Source: Cacajao melanocephalus
Lineage: Eukaryota > Chordata > Mammalia > Primates > Pitheciidae
Reading direction: 5' to 3'
Length of the DNA: 64,000 bases
NCBI GenBank assembly: GCA_963573385.1
Contig: CAUYLG010071729.1
Span: forward strand, 62,001 to 126,000
A model generated the notes under the pieces. It saw only the letters and a program-made list of their open reading frames with translations, had not been told where the DNA came from and did not search any database. Below, piece by piece: positions 36,671-49,500 of the stretch. The translations under genes were made by a program, and so were the position numbers. Within the stretch, counting starts at the first letter, position 1; each line of letters begins with the position of its first letter.

Positions 36671-37383
36671 TCTATACTGAGAAGCTGGTCCTCTCGTTGC
36701 GTCTTGCGTCCCAAGAATCCACCCTCATCACCCCCAGCCACAGGCACCTACACACGGCCACGGGCACACTCACACTCGCGCACGCTCATCACAGACACCC
36801 ACAAACAGCCCATAGTGACAGACCAACAGGTACACATACGTAATACATAAAATCCTCTGGCACAGGTGCTACCCCAGCGCCCACGACACACACACCTATT
36901 CCCAGAAACGGACGATTATATTCATAGATTCACCCCCAAACACACCGAGGTCTCCAGGAGCCTCCCGGAAATCCTGAGACGAGAACACTTCCTCCAGGCC
37001 TCTCCTCCCTGCGCCAGCACCCCAGAACCGCCCTGGGCCGGGCGAGGAGGCTGTCTCAGGAACTGTACCCTAATTGCTTTCTCTACTCAGCCCCCTGCTG
37101 AGTGCCCAGCCCTTAGGCTAAGCAGCCATTAATCCTCTTGCACCCCAGTCTATAGATGGGGCAGAAATGGGGTGGGGAAGGGCCCCATCTGGCAGCTGAG
37201 ATGTGACTAATAACGACACCGTCAGCTTTTTCTTCCCTGAGTCATGGGCAAGTCCAGGGTCAGGAATGCTGTGGCCAGGCTGTGCATCCTGGTACAAGCC
37301 ATTTGATGTCTCTGTGCCCAGGAGGGAGTAGGCAGCCTATGAAACGCTGAGATGCTGTGATTTTATGACCCAGTCTGGGCCCT

Positions 37384-37435
37384 CCCCCTCCCCGGGAGTC
37401 TTCTCTCCACCCCCTCCCCGGGAGTCTTCTCTCCA
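37384..37435. repeat. 26-bp perfect tandem duplication
   Basis: Two exact units (37,384-37,409 and 37,410-37,435), each with CCCCGGGAGTCTTCTCTCCA, 124 bp past the exon 2 donor. Confidence 0.95.
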
Positions 37436-37559
37436 CCCTGACCTCCAGGGCCAACCCCAAATGATACATGATTTACAGGTAGGACAAGCATCCCTGGGGC
37501 AGCTGCTGAGACCTCCCCCATCCCCACTCCGCTCCCCCTCCCATTCCTCCAGCACTCAC

Positions 37560-37738
37560 CACCACCCTGGTCCTGTTATCTGGCAGCGTGTCCATGGCCA
37601 AGGCGCCCCCACCCAGGTCCTGGCTCAGCTGGGTCCTGTCCGGCTCTGACGCCTGCCCAGGGCTCTCTCGGGCTCTCTGGTTCCAGCCCCTCACGGTACC
37701 CTTGGCAGTCCATCCAGAGCCTGGGCCCTCATCGTGAC
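37560..37738 (-). CDS. PLXDC1: PLXDC1 coding exon 2
   Basis: Encodes residues 26-85 (179 nt, entry phase 1, exit phase 0). It reads GHDEGPGSGW near its start and ends TLPDNRTRVV. It is polar and low in complexity, as expected of the linker after the signal peptide. A sequon is at Asn80. The acceptor is CTCCCAG at 37,739-37,745 and the donor GTGAGT follows at 37,559. It carries several apparent substitutions against the human sequence I recall (Ala to Thr, Arg to Gln, His to Gln, Val to Ala, Thr to Ala), making it the fastest-changing exon here. This fits a weakly constrained linker. Confidence 0.92.
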
Positions 37739-37904
37739 CTGGGAGAAGGGGACAGAAACCTGAGTGCCAGCAGTCCAGAATGAAGATCTGGGAGGGGAAA
37801 CCAGCCCAGTAACCCTGCAAGGGCCCCCACACTATGCCATTGTCAACTTTGCAGACACTTTACTACCAGGACAGGAGACACCCAACGGGTAGTGAGAGTC
37901 ACGT

Positions 37905-38075
37905 GCCCAGCTCCAGGCCAGGCACTTCATACATATCCTTTTAATCTTGACACCAGCTCTCTGCAGTAGACAGGATGCTCTCCATTTTGCAGACAGGAAT
38001 CAGAGGCTCAGAGGTTAAAAGTCACACAGTGGGTTAGGCATGGAGATAAGTTTCAAACTCAAGCTGATCTGCCTC
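37905..38075 (-). mobile_element. MIR
   Basis: CTCCATTTTGCAGACAGGAA then CAGAGGCTCAGAGGTTAAA. Confidence 0.8.
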
Positions 38076-38084
38076 CAAAGGGTG

Positions 38085-38245
38085 ATTATTCTCAACCTCA
38101 GCTACACACTGGAGTCACCTAGGGAGCTTCAAAAGTTCCTGATGCCTGGGTCCCACCCTAGAGAGCACTTGTAACTGGCCTATGGTGTAGCCTGGGCATT
38201 CGATTTCTTACAAGATCCTCAGGGGAGATTTTGAGAAGCCCTGGA
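38085..38245 (+). mobile_element. MER5-like
   Basis: CACACTGGAGTCACCTAGGG, GATGCCTGGGTCCCACCC and AGATTTTGAGAAGCCCTGG. Confidence 0.7.
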
Positions 38246-38639
38246 CTTAAAGAACTCTGCAGGCAAAGGTGAGAACCATTGCTGTGGAAGCTTCCAAACC
38301 AGTTTCTTACTTCTTTGCCAGATATGGCACACAATCCCGTTTCCCAGGGGAGTCGGAGGACTAGAAGCCAGAGAGCAGTTCTTTCAGTTCAGGGCTCTCA
38401 ACCTTGGTACTATTGACATTTGGACTGGATAATTCCTTCTTCCAATTTTTTTATTGTGGTAAAATACACATAACAAAAGTTACCATCTAACCATTTTCAA
38501 ATGTACAATTCAGTGGCATTAAGTACATTCCTAATGTTGTGTGACCATCAGCACCACCCATCTGAATAACTCTTTCCATCTTGTAAAACTAAAAGTCTGT
38601 ACCCATTAAATAATAACTCCCAATTCATCCCTGTCTATT

Positions 38640-39255
<616 letters not shown>

Positions 39256-40393
39256 GTATGGATGATTTTGACTACTATAAGTATCTCATAGAAACAGAAT
39301 CATACTATATTTGTCTTTTGTGATTGGCTTATTTCACTTAGCATAATAAATTCAAGGCTCATTGATGTCGTAGCATAAGGTAGAATTTACTTCCTTTTGA
39401 AGGCTGAATAATATTCTATTGTGTGGATATACCACATTTTGCTTCCATTCATCTGTCAATGGATGCCTGTTTTGCTTCCACATTTTAGCTATTGTGAACA
39501 ATGCTGCTACAAACATGGGGGTACAAATGTCTCTTTGAGAGCTGGCCTTCAATTCTTTTGAGTATATACCCAGAAGTGGAATTGCTGGATCATATGGTTA
39601 TTCTAATTCTAATTTTTTGAGGAATCACTGTTTTTCACATAAAATGTTTTCCACGTAAAATAGCTGGACCATTTTACATTCCCACCAACATTCCACACGG
39701 GTTCCGATCTCTCCACATTCTTGCCAATACTTGTTATTTTCTGTTTTTTTAGAGTAGCCATCCTAATGGGTATGAGGTAGTATCTCACTGTTGTTTTTAT
39801 AAATTGGCACTTCCCTAATGATTAGTGATGCTGAGCATCTTTCCATGTGCTTGTGGGCCATTTGTATCTCTTTTTTGGAGAAACGTCTAGTCAAGTCTTT
39901 TGCCCGTTTTTAAATTGGATTGTTGGTCAGACTGGATAATTCATTGTTATGCCGGAGTTGTCCAGTGCTCTGTAAAATGTTTACCAGCAGCCTTGGTCTC
40001 TGCTCACTAAATGCTAATAGAGCCACGTCCCTCCCCATCCCAGGTTGTGACAATGAAAAATGTCTCCAAACATTGCCAAATATCCCCGGGGAACAAAATT
40101 GCCCCTCCCTTGCCCCATTGAGAACCACTGTTTTACTCCTATCACTACCTGGACACTGTCTAGGATGGCAAACAGGTTTCATATCACATGCCGTCTCCAA
40201 TCCATTCATGACGGCCACAGGAACTCTGAGAATTCGAAGGCTCCTCTTGTGTTTAGCAGGAAAGACTGTCAAGATCAATTAGCAATGTCTGCCAGGGCAC
40301 AGGATTGGAAAGTGACTACACACAGGCCATTTTGCAGCCATTCCTAGGTTCCATGATCTCCTCTCCAATTCCTTCTATGTTGTTAAATTAGTG

Positions 40394-40691
40394 CTTTTTT
40401 TGAGACAGGCTCTCACTCTAGCACCCAGGCTGGAGTGCAGTGGTGCAGTCATAGCTCACTACAGCCTTGACCTCTCAGACTCAAGCAATCCTCCCACCTT
40501 AGCCTTCCATGTAGCTGGGACGACAGTTGCTTGCCACCACACCTGGTTAATTTTTTTTTTTTTTGTATTTTTCATAGAGGCTGAGTTTTACCATGTTGCC
40601 CACACTGCCCTTGAACTCCTAGGCTCAAGCAATCCTACCACCTTGGCCTCCCAAAGTGCTGGGATTATAAGCATGAGCCACTGCTCCAGGT
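40394..40691 (-). mobile_element. Alu (J-like)
   Basis: Target duplication TGTTAAATTAGT on both sides. Confidence 0.93.
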
Positions 40692-40721
40692 CTGTTAAAT
40701 TAGTTCTAAATGACACAAAAG

Positions 40722-41013
<292 letters not shown>

Positions 41014-41106
41014 TAACACAAAAACCATCCTTTTCAATTTCAGAAACATTTATGCCCCCAAAAGGCTGTGCCTTACATCGTCATTCTAATGGTCACACCT
41101 ATGGAT

Positions 41107-41162
41107 GTATATATAAGATGTATGTATGTGTATATATATATGGATACATATATGTATATATG
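41107..41162. repeat. AT/TG-rich microsatellite
   Basis: Mixed TATATA, TGTATG and ATACATATATG units with self-complementary stretches. Confidence 0.85.
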
Positions 41163-42069
41163 AAAACCATCAGATAGGTAGATCTGATATTCCCCACCTG
41201 TGATCCTTATCCATTTCAGGCCCACCCTGTGTCAGATACCTGTTTCAACCTCTGCCTTCCCCACCCCACTTCCCAGAGCTCCTGGATGTGGCTGTCCCTC
41301 TCCTAGAGCACCTACCCATGCAACTAGGGCCCATCTCCCTGGTAGACTTGAGCTCCCCCAGGATTCTCTCCACCTTCTTCAAATTCGCCATGCCCAGCAC
41401 AGCACGTGCTCCACCACTGCAGAACTGAGGAGGCAATGCTAAGGGTAGCTTCTGGGAGCCAGCAAGGACAGAGGTTGAGACCAGGCTTGGCCAGGGCCAG
41501 GCCTGGGGCTGAGGCCAGAACTCTGCTGTGGGGCTCTGCTTTGTCATTAGACATTGTATCCAATTAAGTCATTCTTGGCTACTGGCGCCTGCTGGACCCT
41601 TGCCGGCCCCCTCTCACTTCTCTGCCCCTAATAGCAACCAGATGCTGCTGGAGAATGTGGGGAGGACAGTCCCCAGACCCCTTCCCCAAGATGCCCACCA
41701 GTTACCCATAGATGGACCCGAGTCCAAGGCTGGGAAGGCAGCCTGCCCGCTGCCCAGACCCAAGCCAAGGCTGTCTAGTCTCTCTTGGGTGCAGCCCACA
41801 GCTGCCTCTGGAGACAGAACTGCTTGTGCTGGGCTGGGCTGCCCAGCTCCCCAGGTCTTCCTGCAAGCTGCCCTGGGGCCTGGGCAGGAGCCAGAACAGG
41901 ATAGAGCGGTAGTGAACCGGGGAAGGGCTCAGTGGCCCAGAGAGGGGTGCTGGGGATCATCACAAACCTGGAGCTGAGACAGGAGGCCAGATGCTGGAGG
42001 CCTGCAGCATGGGGAAGGACAGGGAGGGGCCCAGCTAGGGGTGGCCAGGGAAGAGACACTGGGTTGACC

Positions 42070-42225
42070 TCTCCACCCAGTCTTGCCACTCACAAGCTGT
42101 GGGACCTTGGCCCCATCCATTCTCCTCTCTAAGCCTCAGCTCCCTGGTGACTAAAATGGGTTTGATGATCGTGCCCATTGTACAGGCTGCCATGAGCGTC
42201 AAGTGAGAAACATAAATGAGGTTTT
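42070..42225 (+). mobile_element. MIR
   Basis: TCTTGCCACTCACAAGCTGT, GGGACCTTGG and AGCCTCAGCTCCCTGG. Confidence 0.8.
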
Positions 42226-42759
42226 ATGGAGAGCTCAGGCCTGGGTCAGAGGCAAAGAGTCCATGAAAGAGGGCAGGGTGAGGGATGGAGAGGGAGCTTG
42301 ACCAGGACCCTGCCCTACCCTGGCCTAGACCTGAATCTTACTCTTCCAACCCATACCACATCTGTTTCCCAGCCACCCTTCCTCCCCTGTTGCCTGGGAC
42401 AGGACGTCATCCCCACAACTCATGAGAGGAGCCAACACAGCTGGTTGCTCACGTGTACGTGCTGGGGCTCACGTGCCCATGCACACGCCCACAAAGACTC
42501 TCCTGAAAGCCTCGGCCTTCCCCGTGTGTGCTCACACATGGGTTGCACACCTACCCAACCCTCGGCCACTCCTCACCCCACCTGTCTGCCCCTGGAGAGC
42601 CTCACCTTCCCTGGACCTGTTCCACAGTGACACGTGTGAGAGCACCCATCTGCATGTGTTACCAAAGAGCTTCCAGAACACACGCTGTTCATTCATGTAT
42701 TCACTCACCCACGGCCCCAAGGAGTGTGCAGTCCAGTGGGATGTCGTAATAATCACAGG

Positions 42760-43305
42760 AGTAATAAAAATGACAACTAACTTTCAGAGAATGCTGCTCT
42801 CTCTGTGCTAGCACTATTCCAGTGGCTTTAAACACATGAATCCTTTCATCCCCACAATAACCCCATGAAACAGTTACTAGTTTTAAATCTATTTTACAAA
42901 TGGAAAAACTGAGGCAGGCTGAGCACAGTGGCTCACGCCTGTAATCCCAGCAATTTGGGAGGCCAAGGCAGGTGGATCACGAGGTCAAGAGTTCAAGAAC
43001 AGCCTGACCAACATGGTAAAACCCCGTCTCTACTAAAAATACAAAAATTAGCTGGGTGTGGTGGCGCATGCCTATAATCCCAGCTACTCAGGAGGCTGAC
43101 GCAGGAGAATCGCTTGAACCTGGGAGGCAGAGGTTGAGCCAAGATCACGCCATTGCACTCTAGCCTGTGCAACAAGAACAAAACTTCATCTCAAAAAAAA
43201 GAAAGAAAGAAAGAAACTGAGGCACAAAGACGTTAAGGAACCTCCCAAGGTCACACAGCCAGTCCATGGCAGGATCTGAACTCAGGCAGGCTGGCTCCAC
43301 AGCCT
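42760..43305 (-). mobile_element. MIR, split by an Alu
   Basis: CCCATGAAACAGTTACTAG then ACTGAGGCA; resumes with CTGAGGCACAAAGACGTTAA and AAGGTCACACAGCCAGTCC. Confidence 0.85.
42917..43212 (+). mobile_element. Alu inside MIR
   Basis: AAAAACTGAGGCA before, AGAAACTGAGGCA after; (GAAA)n tail. Confidence 0.94.
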
Positions 43306-43844
43306 GCTCAGAACCACAGAAAGTACGGTAAAAAGTGAGAGAAAATGCCCACTGTTTCCCAGGGTTCAGGGGCAGCCCCAGGGTGGGTGGGGCTGGCCTG
43401 TGGGCTGGGTTCTTGGAGGGCCCTGCTCCAGCTGCCATTGGGCCTGAACCTGGGAGCTTCCCTGGGAGACTATGTCCCCAGCATGCAGGGTATATAGCCC
43501 AGTGGTCGTGTCCCAGTCTCCTCAGCTGGTACTGGCCCCATTCCAGGGCAAGGGGCGATGGGGCTGACTTCAGGAGGCCAGGCGGTGCGGCCCCAGAGCC
43601 TGGGCCAAGCCATCCTTATCTCACCCAACACCCAAGTTTGGCATCCCAGCCCTGGGTCGCCACCTAGTTCAGGTCACCACAGCCTCTATCCTGGGTCAGC
43701 CTCCACCCTTAATGCCCCAGAGCTAGTCTCCCCCACTGCAGCCAGGACAAGCCACTAGAGGGTGAACCTGATTCCATCTCTCTCCGGCTTCCAGCTCACC
43801 TGTCCCTGACGCATCCTGTCCCTTGGGCTGAGAAAAAGGGAGGA

Positions 43845-43882
43845 CAAGAGAAGGGAGGGAAAGGGAGGGAAAGGGGAAGGTG
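43845..43882 (+). repeat. Purine (GGGAAA)n run
   Basis: Three near copies of AGGGAGGGAA within a pure purine stretch. Confidence 0.8.
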
Positions 43883-43973
43883 AGCATCTTTAAATGCCCT
43901 GAGTGCCTGAGATACACAGAACTGAGTACACTCTTCCCCATGAAACTTCAATGTAATATCAGAGCAGCAAAAG

Positions 43974-44170
43974 AACACAGGTTTGGAATCAGACAAGCTA
44001 AAGGCTAAACCCTGAATCTACCACCTACCGACTGTGACGTCAGACAAGTTACACACACTCTCTAAGACTCAGTTTCCTCATCTGTGAGATGAGGCTGATA
44101 AAACATAAACATGGTGGGTAGTTTTGACTCTTTAACAAAATAATATACACAGAGCACCCAGCAAAGTCCT
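43974..44170 (+). mobile_element. MIR
   Basis: ACAGGTTTGGAATCAGACAA, CTACCACCTACCGACTGTG and CAGTTTCCTCATCTGTGAGA. Confidence 0.85.
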
Positions 44171-44264
44171 CCTGCCTTCCTTGGGTTTCACATAAGGACT
44201 GAAACCATCTTCACAGGGTTAATAAGAATTACATGCCAGGTTCTGGGCAGAAATATAGGTATAA

Positions 44265-44619
<355 letters not shown>

Positions 44620-44634
44620 TAAGAATTCTTTAAG

Positions 44635-44766
44635 GTCGGGTGCAGTGGCTCACGTCTGCAATCCCAGCACTTTGGGAGGCTGAGGTGGGAGGATCGCTTG
44701 AGCCAAGGAGTTCGAGACCAGACTGGACAACATAACAAGACCCTATCTCTATTAAAATTTTTTAAA
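44635..44766 (+). mobile_element. Alu left monomer
   Basis: One monomer ending in TTTTTTAAAAG, directly before another Alu. Confidence 0.87.
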
Positions 44767-44767
44767 A

Positions 44768-45061
44768 GACTGGATGTGGTGTCTCATGCCTGTAGTCCCA
44801 GCACTTTACAAGGTCAAGCCAGGAGGATTACCTAAGCCCAGGAGTTTGAGATCAGCTTGGCAACATGGCAAGACCTTGTCTCTTTTACAATTAAAAAAAA
44901 TTAGCCAGGTCTGGTATACATGCCTGCAGTCCCAGCTACTCAGGAAGCAGAGGCAGGAGGATCACTTGAGCCAGGAGGTTGAGGCAGCAGTGAGCTACGA
45001 TCACACCACTGCACTCCAGTCTGAACAACAGAGCCAGACTGGCTTAAAAAAAAAAAAAAAG
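44768..45061 (+). mobile_element. Alu (J-like)
   Basis: Diverged dimer; with the preceding monomer it forms a trimer-like block. Confidence 0.9.
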
Positions 45062-45639
45062 AATTAAGATGTTTTTCAAATCCTGAATTCCAGCAGAAGG
45101 GCCAATTCAAAGACCCCCAGAGAGGAACTGATTCACCATGAGAATGTAGTTTATTTCCGCACGCACTCTTCAACCAATTAACAATTCCCACACCTGGGTC
45201 ACCCCACCCCAAACCCCATAAAACACCTAGCCCCAAATACTGCCCCATCATGAGGAAACTTTCTTCATTGCACCCTTGGTGTGTCAACTTGCTGCGCCTC
45301 AGGCAACACACCTGTTAGGGTCACAGGACCAGCTTTCGGAGGAGCCAGCGAAGGCTCCAGACCCTAAACTGAAATCCTGCCTCCAAGTTACAAAGCGCCT
45401 AACCATACCCTCTCCCCTTCCTCTGACTGGCAGGGACCCACTGAGGACCCTCACCTGGGGAGAGGGAGGGAGCAAAAGGAAGTGGCAGGGAGGGACCACC
45501 AGGTAGCAGAAGGGAAGAGGGAGGGAGAGAAGGCAAGGGCAGGGAAGGGGAAGGAAGGGACGGAGGAAGAGCTCAGCTCAGTGGGTGTCCCTTGTGGGGA
45601 GAGTCTGGGGTCTGTGACCACCTCTGATTCACTCGCTCA

Positions 45640-45790
45640 ATCACTCACTCATTCATTCAGTACACTTTTAGTCCCAGGCACTGTGCTGGGTGCTGAGGGG
45701 ACACAAGCCCTGCGTCCAGGAAGAGTCTCCTCTTCTTCAGGGAGACATTTACAAAATGAATCATGTGGTAAGAACTAGGAAGAAAATCAT
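45640..45790 (-). mobile_element. L2 fragment
   Basis: CACTCATTCATTCAGTACAC and CCCAGGCACTGTGCTGGGTG. Confidence 0.65.
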
Positions 45791-46064
45791 ACGAGGAAAG
45801 GGTTAGGGTTGTTGCTACTCTACACAAAGCCATGGGGTGGGCCTCTATGAAGAGGGTCCCCTTGAGCTGATTAAGACGTGAATGAGGAGAAGCCAGTCAC
45901 CTGTTGATAGGAGGGACGGCAGCTGGAGTGGGTTAAGGGGTGGGTCTGGGGAGAGCTAGAGAAGACACGTGGGGTGAGGGAGGGGCTGCCTGACCACCGT
46001 AAGTTCACATTTTAGTCTCAGGTTATTGGAGACCTAGAGACAATCTGGTTCAACCTCCTTCCCT

Positions 46065-46636
<572 letters not shown>

Positions 46637-46639
46637 GGT

Positions 46640-46740
46640 GCAAGCCCTCATTTTGTAGATGGGGAGACCTTCCTCAGAGAAAGGAGGAAGCTGTCAGGGT
46701 CACCAGTGGTTGGTACTAAGCCTGGCCTCCTGCAGGACTC
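46640..46740 (-). mobile_element. MIR-like fragment
   Basis: CCCTCATTTTGTAGATGGGG. Confidence 0.55.
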
Positions 46741-47821
46741 CCAGGCCGGGATGCCAACTCTAGCTGTCTCTTCTTTGTCTATTGGACGCACCTCTGGTTC
46801 CATCTGACCAGACCTTCAGCTCCCCTGGCCCCGCTGTGCACCCCAAGGCCATCTTCCTGTGTGTCAGCCTGGTCTCCCCTGCTGTCTGACTCTACCTTTG
46901 GGCCAGTCATCTCTCTGCTGCTGCTGTTCTAATGATAGATGAGGTTTCAAGGTTCTACCAAACAAGCCTGTCCATCAGGAGCAAGGGGAGATCTCAGCTA
47001 CTTCCCAAGGGTCCCTACCAGCCTAGCGAATCCAGAGCCTTGGGGCTGGATGCCAGCATCCCTTCAGGTCCTGCTCCCGGCTGCCCTTCCACTGGTTACA
47101 AGGACTCCACCACCGATCAGGTCAGGCTGTCCCTCCTTAGCAACTCTCCCCCAGAATGTCCTCCTACATCTAGCCTCCCCAGACACCCCCTTCCTCCTTA
47201 TAGGTCCTCCTGCCCGTGAAGTCCAGCCTGGCCTGTGAAAAGGGCACTGGACTGGGAGTCAACAGCTGCTGCCTCTGGCTTCTTACAGATTCCTTAAATC
47301 TAACCTCAATCCCTCCTGCTGCAGAGAAAGTGCCTTTCTCCTGGCTCAATCTCTGTCAAAGCCAAGAAGACAGGGTGTCCTCTACTTAGAGAAGTGATTC
47401 AAGTCTCTGCCTGCCTGACTCTTCCTGGTCTCCCCAGCTGTCTCCTACCCCAACCTGACTCTGAAGGGGCAGCCCTCAGCCAGACCGGGGGCTGGCCACT
47501 AACTCCCAGCCCATCCTTGTTACCTCCTAATTCCCCTTCCCCAGCCCTCTCCAGGGTTCACCCAACCCAGCCAAAGGTTCAGATCCTTCCCTCATAAACT
47601 CTGTTACACCCAGAGTTCAGAAGATCACAGCAGGTTGGGGATTCAAAGGAGCCCAGAAATTATTAATAACATATCCCACTCTGTCCTGTTTGCAGGGATT
47701 TTCTTGAAAGTATCAGTAACCCATATAGATCCTAGCAAATACAAAAAGGAAAGGCAATTAGAAAAGATCCTTTATTATTCCACAAACAAGAGTCAAAGAT
47801 TTTGCCAACAGCTTCCCTTCA

Positions 47822-47930
47822 TAAATGCAAAAAAATAGGTCCAGAGAGGGAAAGAAACTTGCCCAAAGTCACACAGCAAGTGAGATGGCGGGACTAGAAG
47901 CCACATCTCTGGCCACCCTCTGTGTGGTCT
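47822..47930 (-). mobile_element. MIR
   Basis: CAGAGAGGGAAAGAAACTTG then CCCAAAGTCACACAGCAAG. Confidence 0.8.
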
Positions 47931-49157
47931 CCCTGAAAACTGGTGGTTCTCACCAGCAGCCTCTCGACATGTCAGCTCCACTGCCCTCTGCCCACACCTC
48001 CCACCCTGTCAGCACCCTTCCCCTCCCACCCCCACATCCTCTTCTCAACCGGGACCCAGGCCTGTCTCAGCTACATGCTGGGATCATTGAAGTCAAGAAC
48101 TGCCACTGCCACTGTGCCTGGTGCCAGCACACCCCTGAGACAGCAGGTCAACCACAGTACTCACCTCAGCCACCCCTCCCTCACCCCACCCAAGGGGCAC
48201 CCATGTCAGTGAGGCACAGGTCTCTATCTTCTTAATCATCTCTGTCAAGGGGCTAGGCTGCAAATTACCCATCTCCCCAACCCCAGAGAAAGGCTAGGCG
48301 CATAGGGGAGAGGAGGACTGAGACTATGAAAATTAGTCTTCCTGTTATAACATGAGGGATTCCAGGCAGATCTCAGAAAGGACTTCCAGGTGGGAGAGAT
48401 GAGTTTGGTGAACTGGTGAGGGGAAGAGGAATGTGCAGAATGGGACGCCTCCCTCCACCCCCCACCCCCCACCCCAGTGCCCCATCTAGAGCCAGAGCAG
48501 CTGAAGTCCAAAGGCTGCCAGGGCAGATAGGAGCAGGTGTGAGGAGGGGGTCCCTTGAGGCTAGGGTTGCAGGAGCAGCAAGTTGCTTCTTCCTGGGGCC
48601 ACTGCCTCTCTACTGACACCAAATAGGCAAGGGAAGGTGACCGAATGGCTGCTGCCTTCCCAGGGAGATAGGCTGTGTCTCCACCATCCCCCTGGCTGCT
48701 CCCACCTACCCTTAGCCTGGGTTAGCTTTGGGCTCGGGGGTGTGGCAGAGAAGAGGAAAAGAAGGCATGGCTGGGGCAGGGGCCTCCCGAGGCTCCCATC
48801 TCATCAGAATCCAGCCTTGCCTGGGTGATCAGAGGTCCCAACAACTCTCCCCTTTCAGAGCCCATGGCCACATTGAGCTCCCCCCTCCCCTTCCCGCAAG
48901 GTCCTGCCAGTATCCTTCCAGGAGGGAAGAAGAGGTCCAGGCATCGGCGTCTCCACCGTCACTCACACACCCTGTGTGTTTGGGAAAGTGGGGTCCCTGT
49001 CCATCCACCTGCCCGCAGCCCACAGCGCTCCTGGCCTCCTGAGGACAACACGCCCCTCGCGGACATCGCCAGGCCGTCCACACCTGTCCATGCCCACACC
49101 TGCCTTCCCGCCCCTCCCCATTCCCGGCCCACCCGGGCCGACTCCGGCCAGTCCTAC

Positions 49158-49233
49158 CTGCTCCGGGCTCGGGGCTCAGCGCCCGGGCAGCCTCCCTGAG
49201 CACCAGCACCAGGAGCCAGAGCTCGCCCCGCAT
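49158..49233 (-). CDS. PLXDC1: PLXDC1 coding exon 1: start codon and signal peptide
   Basis: Encodes residues 1-25 plus the first base of codon 26. The start is ATG with its A at 49,233. It has an A at -3 (a CACCC-ACC lead-in), is the first ATG of the conserved reading, and opens with MRGELWLLVLVLREAARALS: one Arg, then a hydrophobic core, as in a secretory signal peptide. The donor GTAGGA follows at 49,157. Phase 1 agrees with exon 2, which begins GT and completes a Gly codon. The exon lies in the CpG island. The 5' UTR continues to higher coordinates, but its start cannot be fixed from sequence. Confidence 0.93.
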
Positions 49234-49426
49234 GGTGGGTGCCCGGACCTACCCCAGCCCTGATGAGGGAGGGGGCCCCAGCTCCGGGTCCTGCCGCGCG
49301 GTCCCTGGGGCTGGCTGAGGGGCGGGCGGCGAGGAGGCAGCGGAGCGCGGGGCCGGGCCAGCCGGCGGGAGAGGCGAGAGCGCGAGCGAAGCGGGAGGCT
49401 GCGGCCTCCGGGAGCAGGCGGGGAGG

Positions 49427-49500
49427 TGGGGGGGCCGCTGGGGCGGGGGGGGGGGGAGCTGGGGCAGGGGGCGGGGCGGGGGGCGCGGCGTCGTGGGGGG
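49427..49500 (+). promoter_or_regulatory. G-quadruplex-prone G-run
   Basis: Repeated G tracts, including an 11-12-base pure G run after GGGGC at about 49,440-49,457, then GGGG, GGGGG, GGGG and GGGGGG tracts. They meet the four-tract rule several times over. The G-rich strand is the template strand of PLXDC1, about 200 bp upstream of the ATG. Confidence 0.65.

Noticed and set aside
36310..36747. 145-codon minus-strand frame with a basic middle
   Set aside because: Contains a T-run translated as lysines and no recognisable motif; part of a repeat-like region.
37384..37435. CRISPR-like or satellite array
   Set aside because: Only two units, no spacers, and the host is a mammal.
45080..45330. 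Possible retroviral LTR (ATAAAACACC, CCAATTAACAA)
   Set aside because: Some LTR-like words, but no confirmed ends or target duplication.
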